Source: Alitta virens (lineage: Eukaryota; Annelida; Polychaeta; Phyllodocida; Nereididae). From it: 64,000 bases of DNA. Each line of letters opens with the position of its first letter. Position 1 is the stretch's first letter. A program made the position numbers and the translations under genes. The notes beneath the pieces were generated by a model, which did not search any database, was not told the origin of the DNA, and saw only the letters and a program-made list of their open reading frames with translations. Where the stretch lies: positions 15,408,771-15,472,770 of the forward strand of contig OW028585.1 of the NCBI GenBank assembly GCA_932294295.1, given 5' to 3'. Below, one piece after another: positions 9,226 through 18,735 of the stretch.

Positions 9226-11763
9226 CTAGATATCAAGCTGCTCTGTAATCTGGAGCGCCCCCGATCCTGATCTGCTAGGTAGTGGGTGGCACACGCCGTA
9301 ATCGTCCAGAATCATAGCTGACACTCTGTGTTGCTGTCTAATGGCCCTTTTCAACTTGAGAGTATTTCTCCATTGTAGGGGAACCGTTTCTGGTAGTTGC
9401 ATGCGTATGGCACCGCATTGTAGTGAAGCATAGCCATTTGGTGTAAACGAAAAGTTGAGTACCCCTGTGAGCATTGTACCTCTTACGTTAATTATTGATG
9501 GCATGAGGTCTCCTATAAAATAGACCTCACTTACCTGGGCGTGCAGGCTTGCTACTTTGATGGCTATTCTTTCTGTACCAGAGTTGATAATTAGTAGTAT
9601 TGATAACTTGGGGTGGCCCATTGATGTGTCTTTTTTGATCATTGGTATCCTGGGCTCCGTCATTGCTGCCCAAATTCTCTTGATCACTTGATAAATGATC
9701 ATAAGAACAACAGCGATTGTGAACGTCCCAAGGGCTTGCCAGAGTAAATCACTTTGTTGGGACCGGCAGACTTGGCTTGGCAACGCGAATGCGTGCTGGA
9801 CTTGCCCCCCTAAGATGCCCGCTGTGACCAGGTTTGATGTTTTGGCGTGTTTGTGAGCCGTCCACATTGACAGCAAACATCCCAGCGTGCCTATTATTGA
9901 TAAGATAAATGAAAGTGCCAGGGGCCAAGCTTGTGATCCGAATAAGTGATCTATTCTTTCGAAAGAGATTTGGTCCATTTTGGAGGGTTTAAGGTTGTCT
10001 ATCAGATCCCTGATCTCTAATTCAAATTGTTCCAATGGTGAATCATTAACTGTGGCGTCATTAAGTTGGATTTCGGGGAATTTTGCTGCTAGTGCTTCTT
10101 TGATAAACTTATCGATGCCCGTTTCTGACCAAGGTGCTGGTAGGCTGTCATTGGATTCTAATAGGTTCCTAATATTGTTTACTATTAATTCAGTTAATGG
10201 GTTGTCAATCCGGCTAATGACCACCGAAGCCGATGTCTTATTACAAAAAGGACCTTTAACATGAAAATCGTGATCTACCAGTATACAGTTGCATAGTGTC
10301 TTCTTAACTATCACTGCTGCTCTATGGGTGCTTATGTCAACGGGGGTGTCCTGGCCATTACACCACAATTGGACCTTTTTGGATAATCCAAACACCATGA
10401 TTGTGTCTTGGGTTTCAATTACCTCGGGGGTTACTAACTCTGTTTGGTAAACTCTAAAACCACAGTCTAAATGAGAATGGTGGTCGATTGTTTTAGTCAT
10501 CACTTGTTCAATACATGTTCTATTCTTCCTTTTGATAACTGGCACTGATGATGGGCAAACGGTGATTTGAGGGTTTGAGTAAATTGAGTGACATTGAGAC
10601 ATCTGAACCGGGTTTATAGGCATGATGTAGGATTCAGATATTCCAAATTGAGTCACCGCAGGCTCCCATTTAGTTGATATTGTATTGTTTTGTGTCATGG
10701 GGACTGGAACCGTCTTAATTGTCAGCAAAGACATGGGTCGGCTATTAGTTTTAATCACTTCCACAGGGAGCTGGATAACAAGGCCATCGTGGCTAACTGC
10801 CATAGTGGATCTGCTGAAGGTGTATAGGTCCTCTGCTTGAGAAAATATAAGGTCATGCCCTTCGTGCCATTCTCTTACCTCTGACCTGGCTTGCTCAAAA
10901 GCTTTAGCCAAAGTGGCGTATGGCAGTATACGGTGTCTGACTATCCCATTTTTCCCATCTCTAACTGATTCCAAGGTCTGACGTAATGCGTTGGCCACTG
11001 TAGGCATATCGTGCAGCGTGGCGATGCCCAGCTCCGTCTGGATTTGGTTCAATTTGGACAGTACTGGAATGGTGTCTGTTTTGGCATTTGTTGAACTAGT
11101 GAAAGCCCCCAGCACTGATTTCAGCTGGTTCAGGTTTCCCTGTGTTCCTGTGAGGTCACTGCTTAGTTGTTTCACCATTTTATCAGAATATTGTCTATGT
11201 TTCAAGTCCAGCGTTATGTAATGAGCAAAATTTCCTTTTATTGATTCTACGCTATCATGAAGCTGTCTCTGGTGATCATTTAGTATTTCTAGTCCCTTTT
11301 TGATATCTTTATTCCTCTTATAAGCTAAGAACTGGTTGATCCCCTGTCCAATTAGCCAAGTCGCCCCGGATGCTATCATGGTCCAAGGGAATCTCTTTGA
11401 TCTTCTATTGGGTGTCCCGAAACTTACATGCTGCATGATGAGCTCATTTTTGAGGCCAGTGATCTCTTCACGCCACATGTCATACCTATCAATCATGGAT
11501 GCTAATGAGGGGAGTTGGTGTCTGCAGATCTGCTTAATAAATTCACTTGACGATTCATGGCAGGTTGAGTTTAGAGATGGGGGGATTGCAACTGATGGCC
11601 AGTCGTATTCATTGAATTTGATTAAAAAATTGAGGGTTAGTACCTGAGGTGATAGGTGGATGCTACCTTCCTCTTGGAAGATAGTGCCATATTCTGGCAC
11701 CAACATGTCGTCGGCCCATACCATATTCAGGGTTATTAAGCAGAAAATTAGTTTCAGCCGCAT
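9226..11763 (-). CDS. env: Envelope fusion glycoprotein (Env, F-like)
   Basis: The 845-residue frame starts at an ATG and has a cleavable signal peptide (1-17). A furin-type site, RRSKR, lies at residues 120-124. It is followed by a Gly/Ala-rich hydrophobic stretch suited to a fusion peptide, then a heptad-like region. Several N-glycosylation sequons are present. Hydrophobic spans at about 613-634 and 673-698 are followed by a tail of about 147 residues. Baculovirus F proteins and errantivirus Env share this plan: signal, furin site with adjoining fusion peptide, distal membrane anchor. The product would sit on the virion and cell surface and drive membrane fusion. The second hydrophobic span and long tail are unusual. 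The frame starts 48 bases after the LRR gene stops. Confidence 0.87.
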   Translation of the reverse strand: MRLKLIFCLITLNMVWADDMLVPEYGTIFQEEGSIHLSPQVLTLNFLIKFNEYDWPSVAIPPSLNSTCHESSSEFIKQICRHQLPSLASMIDRYDMWREEITGLKNELIMQHVSFGTPNRRSKRFPWTMIASGATWLIGQGINQFLAYKRNKDIKKGLEILNDHQRQLHDSVESIKGNFAHYITLDLKHRQYSDKMVKQLSSDLTGTQGNLNQLKSVLGAFTSSTNAKTDTIPVLSKLNQIQTELGIATLHDMPTVANALRQTLESVRDGKNGIVRHRILPYATLAKAFEQARSEVREWHEGHDLIFSQAEDLYTFSRSTMAVSHDGLVIQLPVEVIKTNSRPMSLLTIKTVPVPMTQNNTISTKWEPAVTQFGISESYIMPINPVQMSQCHSIYSNPQITVCPSSVPVIKRKNRTCIEQVMTKTIDHHSHLDCGFRVYQTELVTPEVIETQDTIMVFGLSKKVQLWCNGQDTPVDISTHRAAVIVKKTLCNCILVDHDFHVKGPFCNKTSASVVISRIDNPLTELIVNNIRNLLESNDSLPAPWSETGIDKFIKEALAAKFPEIQLNDATVNDSPLEQFELEIRDLIDNLKPSKMDQISFERIDHLFGSQAWPLALSFILSIIGTLGCLLSMWTAHKHAKTSNLVTAGILGGQVQHAFALPSQVCRSQQSDLLWQALGTFTIAVVLMIIYQVIKRIWAAMTEPRIPMIKKDTSMGHPKLSILLIINSGTERIAIKVASLHAQVSEVYFIGDLMPSIINVRGTMLTGVLNFSFTPNGYASLQCGAIRMQLPETVPLQWRNTLKLKRAIRQQHRVSAMILDDYGVCHPLPSRSGSGALQITEQLDI

Positions 11764-11810
11764 ACTTACTATTTCTAAGGGGATCAGCGTAGCACAGTCT
11801 CGTTTTGTAA

Positions 11811-13526
11811 TTAGAAATCAAATAGGTCCCACCTTGTCTCTGTGTCTTCTGGACCTGTAGCAATTAAATAAGTATTTTTATAGTTTGGGGTGGTGGATGT
11901 TATGTCTCTGGTGTGTGTCAGTTGCTTAGCTTCATTAGTAGTAGACGTTTGATCCTGACATTCAGCACATTTGCTCAGGGATACTTTAATGCCTTGTTTA
12001 TCAAGATCACATAATATCAACTCGTCACACACCAGAAAGTTATGGTTAAGATTAAGCGTTGAATTTGGACTCAACCGAGACTGTACCAACGCTGACCATG
12101 AGTTTATTTTGTTGTAACGCAGATCAGCATTCAACAGGATGTTTCTTAATGAAATGATAAACCCGACAGTAGATAGCTCGTTGTGGCTCCCATGGAAATT
12201 TAACTGAGATGGGAACGAATTAAATTCTACTTGAACTAGGTAATTGTGCTGTACATTCAGTGTTACATTTCGACCTGTGGGAAGAGACATTGACAAATGG
12301 CTTAGTTTATTGTGTGCTAAGTTTACTAACTTCAGGTTGCTATTTCTTGCTAAATCTATGTTTGCACTATATAGATAATTGTGACTGAAATCCAAATGTT
12401 CTATCATTAGCAGGTCATACTCATTGATGTCGTCTATGTATACTAGGTTACACTTTGTGATTGATAGTTCTTGCAAATGCACTCTGTCAATGTGTTTTAA
12501 TATCGTTAATCTTTCGTAACATGCTTCCTTGATTATGACTGATTTTATTCCAACTTTTATCCCCATAGCGAGGCCCACTCTGGGTGCCACTGCGCATCCA
12601 TTGGTTTGAAATTTATCCATTCTAAGTGACCCTCCTACATCTATGGTTTCTAGTTCACACTTGCTGTAAATTACGTCATCTTTTCCTGAGGTCGTACGTT
12701 TGATTTGTAAATTACGTACAAACAGACCATCGCCTAGAATTTTGAATGGTGTCTGTCCCTCAGTATGTATGCTTAGTTCTTTGATTATGCACCTTTTACG
12801 CTGGTCTGGGCAGAAAACTTCAGTCATTGACATGTGAGGTGTTAGCTCATTAACTTTTAATCGAATTGTCTCAAAAATCGAGTTCCTAATAAACATTGGT
12901 CCTTCTAGGTGCTTGAGTAATGGAGCACGAATTAGGAGGTACTTTAGTCGATTACATCCTCCTAGCATGTATCTGTTTATTGATACTAGTGACCTTGCAT
13001 CTAGGTCGAATGACCTTACATTACAGGGGTCATTGAAAATTTGGTGGTTAATTTCTTTTGTGTAAGGAGTTATAAATGTGATCCACTGTACTCTGCCAAA
13101 CCGTCCTGAGTTGTTTATACTTACTTGATTGGTTTTCACGGCTAATTGTTTCAGGCATGGGATCACAGAGTTGTGGATCACTTTTAGATCATTAATGAAG
13201 AGGCCTGTTAAATACTCAAGTCCTGTTTTAATAGCGGAGGTCACAGTCAATGAATTTATTTTGTGCCAGCTCATAAAAAGCGCGTTCATCCCGTTATACC
13301 TTTGGGAAATCTCGCTAATAGATACGTTAGCGTTTGGGTTGTCTATTGATAAGTTTAAGTGTGTCACTTTACCTTCGTACTCAGGTTCTCCGGGTTGCAA
13401 GGGGTATACCTGAACCGACCTGACGACCTCTGTAATCAGGTCCTTGGGAGCGCAATGTAGGTCATGGGCCTGCATTGAGTCCAGCAGGGTTATAGTGTAC
13501 ATGCATAATAATCCCAGCATTTTCAT
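11811..13526 (-). CDS. Secreted leucine-rich-repeat protein inside retroelement
   Basis: 571 residues from an ATG. A hydrophobic signal peptide occupies about residues 1-20. At least six LxLxxNxL-type repeats are visible between about 370 and 500, with cores such as LDFSHNYL, VNLAHNKL, LNVQHNYL and LNLNHNFL. A four-cysteine cap follows (about 500, 507, 520, 523), like the C-terminal LRR cap of Toll-like and other extracellular LRR proteins. The N-terminal half is more divergent but looks like degenerate LRR. No transmembrane segment follows the cap, so the protein is probably secreted or virion-associated. It sits between pol and env, where retroviruses have no LRR gene. Capture from a host receptor ectodomain is the simplest explanation. 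An alternative is a receptor-binding surface subunit that partners Env. Confidence 0.8.
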   Translation of the reverse strand: MKMLGLLCMYTITLLDSMQAHDLHCAPKDLITEVVRSVQVYPLQPGEPEYEGKVTHLNLSIDNPNANVSISEISQRYNGMNALFMSWHKINSLTVTSAIKTGLEYLTGLFINDLKVIHNSVIPCLKQLAVKTNQVSINNSGRFGRVQWITFITPYTKEINHQIFNDPCNVRSFDLDARSLVSINRYMLGGCNRLKYLLIRAPLLKHLEGPMFIRNSIFETIRLKVNELTPHMSMTEVFCPDQRKRCIIKELSIHTEGQTPFKILGDGLFVRNLQIKRTTSGKDDVIYSKCELETIDVGGSLRMDKFQTNGCAVAPRVGLAMGIKVGIKSVIIKEACYERLTILKHIDRVHLQELSITKCNLVYIDDINEYDLLMIEHLDFSHNYLYSANIDLARNSNLKLVNLAHNKLSHLSMSLPTGRNVTLNVQHNYLVQVEFNSFPSQLNFHGSHNELSTVGFIISLRNILLNADLRYNKINSWSALVQSRLSPNSTLNLNHNFLVCDELILCDLDKQGIKVSLSKCAECQDQTSTTNEAKQLTHTRDITSTTPNYKNTYLIATGPEDTETRWDLFDF

Positions 13527-13797
13527 TTTTTATTCCACTTCCACCCGTTTTCAGACTACAAATGAATGAGTTACTCAAGGTTATAACTTTAATATAGTGT
13601 CGTTGATTGTAGTCATGGGCAACCTTGCCTGCCTAGCTTATATACTAACTCTCTATAATTGTATAATTCTAACTAATCCCTTTAATGTAAGTCATGAATA
13701 CTGGTCATAATATATAATCCTACCTACTAAAATATATTTCTTTCATGCGTGCTACCTAAAATTATTTGGTTCTCACTCATAGAACGCTATCATATCT
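13527..13797. other. pol-LRR intergenic spacer
   Basis: 271 AT-rich bases between the pol stop and the LRR start. This is a plausible location for the splice acceptor of the subgenomic message, but I did not single out one site. Confidence 0.4.
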
Positions 13798-16700
13798 TTA
13801 AAAGTCATCAACATATTTCACTTTTTGATAACTTTCTGGGCCCTCCTCCTCGGATTCGGAATCGTATTCTGAGTCCTCAGGTTTAGGCTCAATTATCAGT
13901 ATCTCCCCATTGGTGAAGTCGCGCCAGTCTTCGCAGTCGTCGGGGATTGGGATTGCGTTGGTTGCTGCGAGTTGCTCTGGCTCCTTAATTCGCAAACCCT
14001 CAGCGAGTTTCTGCAAGTGGCTGAATTGCTCAGCCATTTTCTCCAACTTCTCTGGACTCATGCCTTCTGCAACGTCCATGAGCTCATCAATAGTATCCGC
14101 AAATTTATCACCCAATCTGATCTTGGCCACTCTCACTCTTCTGAGGTGGATCGGTTGCGTGACTAGCTCATTGTTTAATGTGCTTATCACTATGAATTGA
14201 TCAGGTAGTTTTTTGATGCAAACGAATGGCCCTATGTAGTAGAAAGAAATTTTTCTACTTAGGAACAATTTTGACTTGTACTGTGGTGCCCAAATATAAC
14301 AGAATTGCCCTGGAGAAATAGTCACAGTTTTCGGTGATTTATTTCTAATTCTGCCAGCACTCATACGTCTCTGTGTATGTTTGTGCTGAGATACCTCCTT
14401 CCTTAAGTCATCCATTCTGGAATGGATCATTTTAAGGTATTGATCATAACCATCAGGTGCGTCTGCCGTTGGTTCAATGTCAATGTTGCTGAGGTCTGTT
14501 CTATAGTTGTGGCTTCTACCAAAGAAAAGTTCAAAGGGAGTTATACCATTCATGGAGCTCATATTGTTGGTGGCCCATACTGCAAAATGTACTCCATTGA
14601 CCCAATACTGTTCACGGTCCTCGGCCGTGAGCGAGACCAATCGCCGTTGGATGGATCCAATGGCCCTTTCGGCAAATGAGAAAAAGTGACAGAAACTAGG
14701 TATGAACCTTAAGTTTATATCGAGCATTTTGCAGGCCGCCTCGAATAGCTTTCCACTCATGCTGCCATCTAAGTCAGCAACCAGGATTTTGGGTGACCCT
14801 ATCGTGGCAATATACCTCAAAATTACATTTAGGATCTCATGACTTGTTCTTTGCTTGATGGGTTCTGCCATCACATAGTGAGAAAAATCATCAGCCATTA
14901 CCACAATGTACTTATACCCATCAGCAGCAGTGGGCATGTATTTCAAATCAATGTACACCAGGTCCATGGGCTCACGGCTCTCCATGCTTGGGTTTTCTGA
15001 AAAATCAAAGCCAACACAATCACCAGGGCCAGGTGATTTTTGGATACAGATTGGGCAATTCCCTACCACATCCTTTATGATTTGGTACAGTCTGGTTCCA
15101 AATATTTGATTTTTCAGCATGGTGTATAGGCGTTGCATCCCGATGTGGTGGCTTTTTGGGTCCAGGTGAGCTCTGGTCACCACCTTGAATGTGTCCTGTT
15201 CATTCAATACCGGTCTAACTAAAAGCCTATGGTCCTGTTTCTCGGAAATGTGGACCAGTACATTGTGCACCAGGGCGAAAGACTCGCACATGGCCAGCAC
15301 TTTTTTGCTGCATTTTTGCTCAGAGGGCAGTGTGCCGATACTAAGAAAATTATACAATGCGCCATACGTTATGGATAATTTCTGGTTTCTAACCATGTCT
15401 TCTTTAGACAATGGTAACAGTAATCCTTGGTCACAAGCTTGCATAATTTTATCAAAGTGTTCATCAATGTTGGACTGACTGGGTAAGTGCTTAATTTTTA
15501 TTTCACTCTTGACTATGTCTGACCACGCAAATTTACCAGGTCTTACTTCATCCTCTGGTATGTGGGTCACGTCGTCAAGGGTGATGATGAACCGGCCAGC
15601 ATCGTCCATGTGTACTAGTGGTTTTCCCTGCGGCCAGTAGGGGTTGGTGGCCGACTGGTCTGTCGTGCTGCCCCCTGGTGATTTATCAGGTGGTTCAGCT
15701 TCTGCCTCTGTTACTGGATCAAATGAGGGGTCAAACTCTGTCCTCAGTGGCTCATCAGCTTCTGGTCCCTTGTCAGTCGTGGGTTCAATTTGCTCATTTT
15801 CCTCTATGAATTCGTCAACAGGCTGAAATTGTCGTTCATCCTCAAAGGTGGCCCCGTCATTGTACCTGGCTGGCTTCTGAACTTGCCCCCTATTTCTTAA
15901 GTTGTAGCGGGGAGCTTGATCATCGCCGCCTTCTAGGGAAAATAGGGAACCAATCAGTGATTCCTCGCCATACCATAATTTCTCCCAAATGTCATCCTCC
16001 CTAGGAAGTGGGACTGTATTTTCTCTAGGGAACTCGGGAGGTATAGCTTCTCTTGAGAGGAAATCAGCACTATTCAACAGCGATTTCCCTGACCTGTGCT
16101 CAATTGTGAAATTAAAGGGAGCTAATTTCTCAAGTAACTTCACGGTGAGTCTAGGGGCTGTTTTGGACTGGTGAGTGGTAGGTCTTATGATGCCTATTGC
16201 ACCACTGGAGTCTGTGATGACTCGGAATGCCTCTCCACTCAGGTAGTTCCTAAACATTGAAATGGCCACATAAATACCCAGTAATTCTAGTTCAGCTGAG
16301 GAACTGATCTTTGGCAGGTTCTGCAGCCTCTTAGCTTGAAATGAGATAATTCGTTCTGATTCTGAGCCAATGTCCTCTCCAGGTTCCACCTGAGAAAGGA
16401 CGCATCCTATGCCCTCGTGTGATGAATCTACCCTCAGCACGTATTGGTAACCACAGATAGGTACTCTCAACACCTTGGGGTTCGCTAGCAATGCTTTGAT
16501 GTCGTCAAAGGCTTTTTGCTCTCGTTCGTCCCAAGTAAATTTTACCTTACTGCTGGTGAGGTCATACAGAGGGCCGGCCAACTTCTGAAAGTCTGGCAAG
16601 TGTGACGCAAGAAAGGTAGCGAAGCCCAAAAACTTCCTCACTCCTTTCCTGGACGTCGGCTCCTTCAGTTTGTCCGCCGCTAGCTTCTTGCTGTTGGGCA

Positions 16701-18618
16701 CTTCGACTCTCAGTCCCTGTTCCTCGGTTATGTAATTGAACCCCAAGATGGTAGTGCTGTTTGCAGACCACTGTGTTTTCTTCAGGTTCAATTTCAGTCC
16801 CTTCTCTTTCAGCCTGGATAAGACTTCATCCAGTGCCGCTAAGTGCTCATCAAATGTTTCTGTGAATATATATACATCATCCGCATAAAATGCAATTTTG
16901 TCTCCCCATGTTAGCCCCTGTAACACCTGAGATAAAGCTTCGCTCCAGATCGAGAGAGAGGGTTTTGCTCCCATGGCCACCCTTGATAAACGATACGAAT
17001 TTGATAATGAGTAAAATGACAATCCATACAATTGTTTACTCTCTTCATCTAATTCAATTGAGTAGAATGCTTGTGAGATGTCCAGGGCGGTGATGTACTT
17101 CACTCTACCTAGACATGCTAGCTTGGTGTGTAGTTCTGGTTTCGTCAAAAGTGGGTGGTGTTTAGCTGCTGACATTGAGTTCACTGTCCTTCCATCGAGG
17201 ATCAATCGAACTTTGGTTGAGTTTGGTTTTTCCCTAACAAACACTGGCGAATAGCATATCGCTTTACCCTGTTCCACAATGTTGTGCATCATGAGTTTCT
17301 TTACTTCATTGTTCATGGCTTTAATCATAGATGATGAAACTGGATATGGTCGTAAGATAAAAGGCCTAAAATCATCAGTCACTTGGATGCTAGCTTTATA
17401 GCCATCCAACAAACCTACTTCATCATAGCAGGCGAAAGCATCAGCATGACTCTGGACTATTTCTCTAATCTGTCCTCTCTGTTCCTCATCTAGTACAGAG
17501 TCAGTAAACTGCAATGTTTCATCAATCAATTGTGGCCTAGTCTTACCTATCCTATCATCATCTGATTCTAACCATGGGTAATTTTTCAAATTCTCAATTT
17601 CTACCTCACTGTTTCTATTCGTGTTGTCACCTTTCTCTGAAACTAAATCTTCATGATCATCATTGTCTGTGCTCATGTTTAGCGTGAACTCTACCCTGTG
17701 GTCCGAGTCCAAACCTTCCTTGATGGGAGGCCTATTTCTCAAGATAGTCTTGGTCAATAGGTCATTGCCTCCAGGTATCAAGCTTTCTCTTTTCTTGGGA
17801 AAACTGGATATATTGCACCCAACAAACACAACATCTCCTGACTCCAGGTAAGCTAGTGTTTGGCCAATATTAATGCTCAGGCTGTGATTCAACTCATTCT
17901 CACACATTATAAGGCCGGTATCATTGACAAAAGTGATTGTGTCACTCTTGACTACTTGGTCAAGTGACCTAACTGGGGTCAGCATGAACATGTCAGTACT
18001 CAGCACCTTGGTGTTTGGTGTCTTGACCTGGGCCAAGACGGCACATCGTTCACCACGGTGTAATTCATGCTGGCTAATTGCGACTATAGGATACACAGGT
18101 CTGTGGATCAACACCTCGCTAGTGCCCACATTAACTACTGCACCCAGTTGAGACATGACATCGTTACCCACCAAGATGAGGTCACGCGTCATGTGTGACG
18201 TGACGTGGATGGGTATACTCATTTTAACATTTTCTGGAGTTGTGATCCGTACTCTAATTACGTGATCCGAACATAATTCTCCATCATTGCCCGCTAAGAA
18301 AGTCAGTGGATTAGTGGGTTCTTTGTTTAATTGAGAGAGGTATGGGCTTTCATTCACTGTGTCAATGGATATAAGTGTTTTAATTGCCCCAGTATCAAAG
18401 ATCACTCTAATCTTTTGCATGCTATCTCCCATTGAGCAGGTTACATCATTCATGTTCCCTACTTTGATTTTTAGACCTTCCCCCCAATCTATAGGGCTGT
18501 CCAAAATCTCTTTAACTCCTACATTTTCATTGAATCTAACTTCTTTGATTTGTCTTTTTACATTTATCGATGATCGATAGTCGGTGCCTGGTCGGTTTAC
18601 GGGGGATTCAGTTGGCAC
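13798..18618 (-). CDS. pol: Pol polyprotein (protease, RT, RNase H, integrase)
   Basis: 1,606 residues as bounded by a GTG at 18618, but the frame is open back to about 18735 and overlaps the gag end. It lies in the -1 frame relative to gag, so Gag-Pol is most likely made by frameshifting. The aspartic protease motif DTGA is near residue 75. RT has the YADD box at about 578-581. RNase H follows (first Asp near 731). The integrase His/Cys zinc site is near 1150-1190, ending CPIC, and the DDE core with its first Asp is near 1221. An acidic C-terminal tail closes it. Order and RT-RNase H text are those of Ty3/gypsy. The enzymes convert element RNA to DNA and integrate it. No catalytic residue looks lost, so activity is plausible. 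Confidence 0.93.
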   Translation of the reverse strand: MPTESPVNRPGTDYRSSINVKRQIKEVRFNENVGVKEILDSPIDWGEGLKIKVGNMNDVTCSMGDSMQKIRVIFDTGAIKTLISIDTVNESPYLSQLNKEPTNPLTFLAGNDGELCSDHVIRVRITTPENVKMSIPIHVTSHMTRDLILVGNDVMSQLGAVVNVGTSEVLIHRPVYPIVAISQHELHRGERCAVLAQVKTPNTKVLSTDMFMLTPVRSLDQVVKSDTITFVNDTGLIMCENELNHSLSINIGQTLAYLESGDVVFVGCNISSFPKKRESLIPGGNDLLTKTILRNRPPIKEGLDSDHRVEFTLNMSTDNDDHEDLVSEKGDNTNRNSEVEIENLKNYPWLESDDDRIGKTRPQLIDETLQFTDSVLDEEQRGQIREIVQSHADAFACYDEVGLLDGYKASIQVTDDFRPFILRPYPVSSSMIKAMNNEVKKLMMHNIVEQGKAICYSPVFVREKPNSTKVRLILDGRTVNSMSAAKHHPLLTKPELHTKLACLGRVKYITALDISQAFYSIELDEESKQLYGLSFYSLSNSYRLSRVAMGAKPSLSIWSEALSQVLQGLTWGDKIAFYADDVYIFTETFDEHLAALDEVLSRLKEKGLKLNLKKTQWSANSTTILGFNYITEEQGLRVEVPNSKKLAADKLKEPTSRKGVRKFLGFATFLASHLPDFQKLAGPLYDLTSSKVKFTWDEREQKAFDDIKALLANPKVLRVPICGYQYVLRVDSSHEGIGCVLSQVEPGEDIGSESERIISFQAKRLQNLPKISSSAELELLGIYVAISMFRNYLSGEAFRVITDSSGAIGIIRPTTHQSKTAPRLTVKLLEKLAPFNFTIEHRSGKSLLNSADFLSREAIPPEFPRENTVPLPREDDIWEKLWYGEESLIGSLFSLEGGDDQAPRYNLRNRGQVQKPARYNDGATFEDERQFQPVDEFIEENEQIEPTTDKGPEADEPLRTEFDPSFDPVTEAEAEPPDKSPGGSTTDQSATNPYWPQGKPLVHMDDAGRFIITLDDVTHIPEDEVRPGKFAWSDIVKSEIKIKHLPSQSNIDEHFDKIMQACDQGLLLPLSKEDMVRNQKLSITYGALYNFLSIGTLPSEQKCSKKVLAMCESFALVHNVLVHISEKQDHRLLVRPVLNEQDTFKVVTRAHLDPKSHHIGMQRLYTMLKNQIFGTRLYQIIKDVVGNCPICIQKSPGPGDCVGFDFSENPSMESREPMDLVYIDLKYMPTAADGYKYIVVMADDFSHYVMAEPIKQRTSHEILNVILRYIATIGSPKILVADLDGSMSGKLFEAACKMLDINLRFIPSFCHFFSFAERAIGSIQRRLVSLTAEDREQYWVNGVHFAVWATNNMSSMNGITPFELFFGRSHNYRTDLSNIDIEPTADAPDGYDQYLKMIHSRMDDLRKEVSQHKHTQRRMSAGRIRNKSPKTVTISPGQFCYIWAPQYKSKLFLSRKISFYYIGPFVCIKKLPDQFIVISTLNNELVTQPIHLRRVRVAKIRLGDKFADTIDELMDVAEGMSPEKLEKMAEQFSHLQKLAEGLRIKEPEQLAATNAIPIPDDCEDWRDFTNGEILIIEPKPEDSEYDSESEEEGPESYQKVKYVDDF

Positions 18619-18638
18619 TGTTCTTGGTCCTGATCCCC

Positions 18639-18735
18639 TTAGTGAAAATGTGATTGGTTGCCATTGTTGTTTCCATAATATGGTCCTCCTGAGGTGTTTG
18701 ACTCCCTGCTGGGGCCTTGGTTGTACCTGTGCTGG
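18639..18735 (-). promoter_or_regulatory. gag-pol overlap, presumed -1 frameshift zone
   Basis: The pol frame is open from just after a TGA at 18738-18736 and overlaps the last 97 bases of gag in the -1 frame. I see no canonical X-XXY-YYZ heptamer in the gag frame here. A near match, A-AAC-AAC, lies shortly before the gag stop. The mechanism is therefore inferred from frame geometry only. Confidence 0.55.

Noticed and set aside
11663..11863. Minus-strand 66-residue frame spanning the LRR-env junction
   Set aside because: Short and out of frame with both genes, with no domain; it merely bridges the gap.
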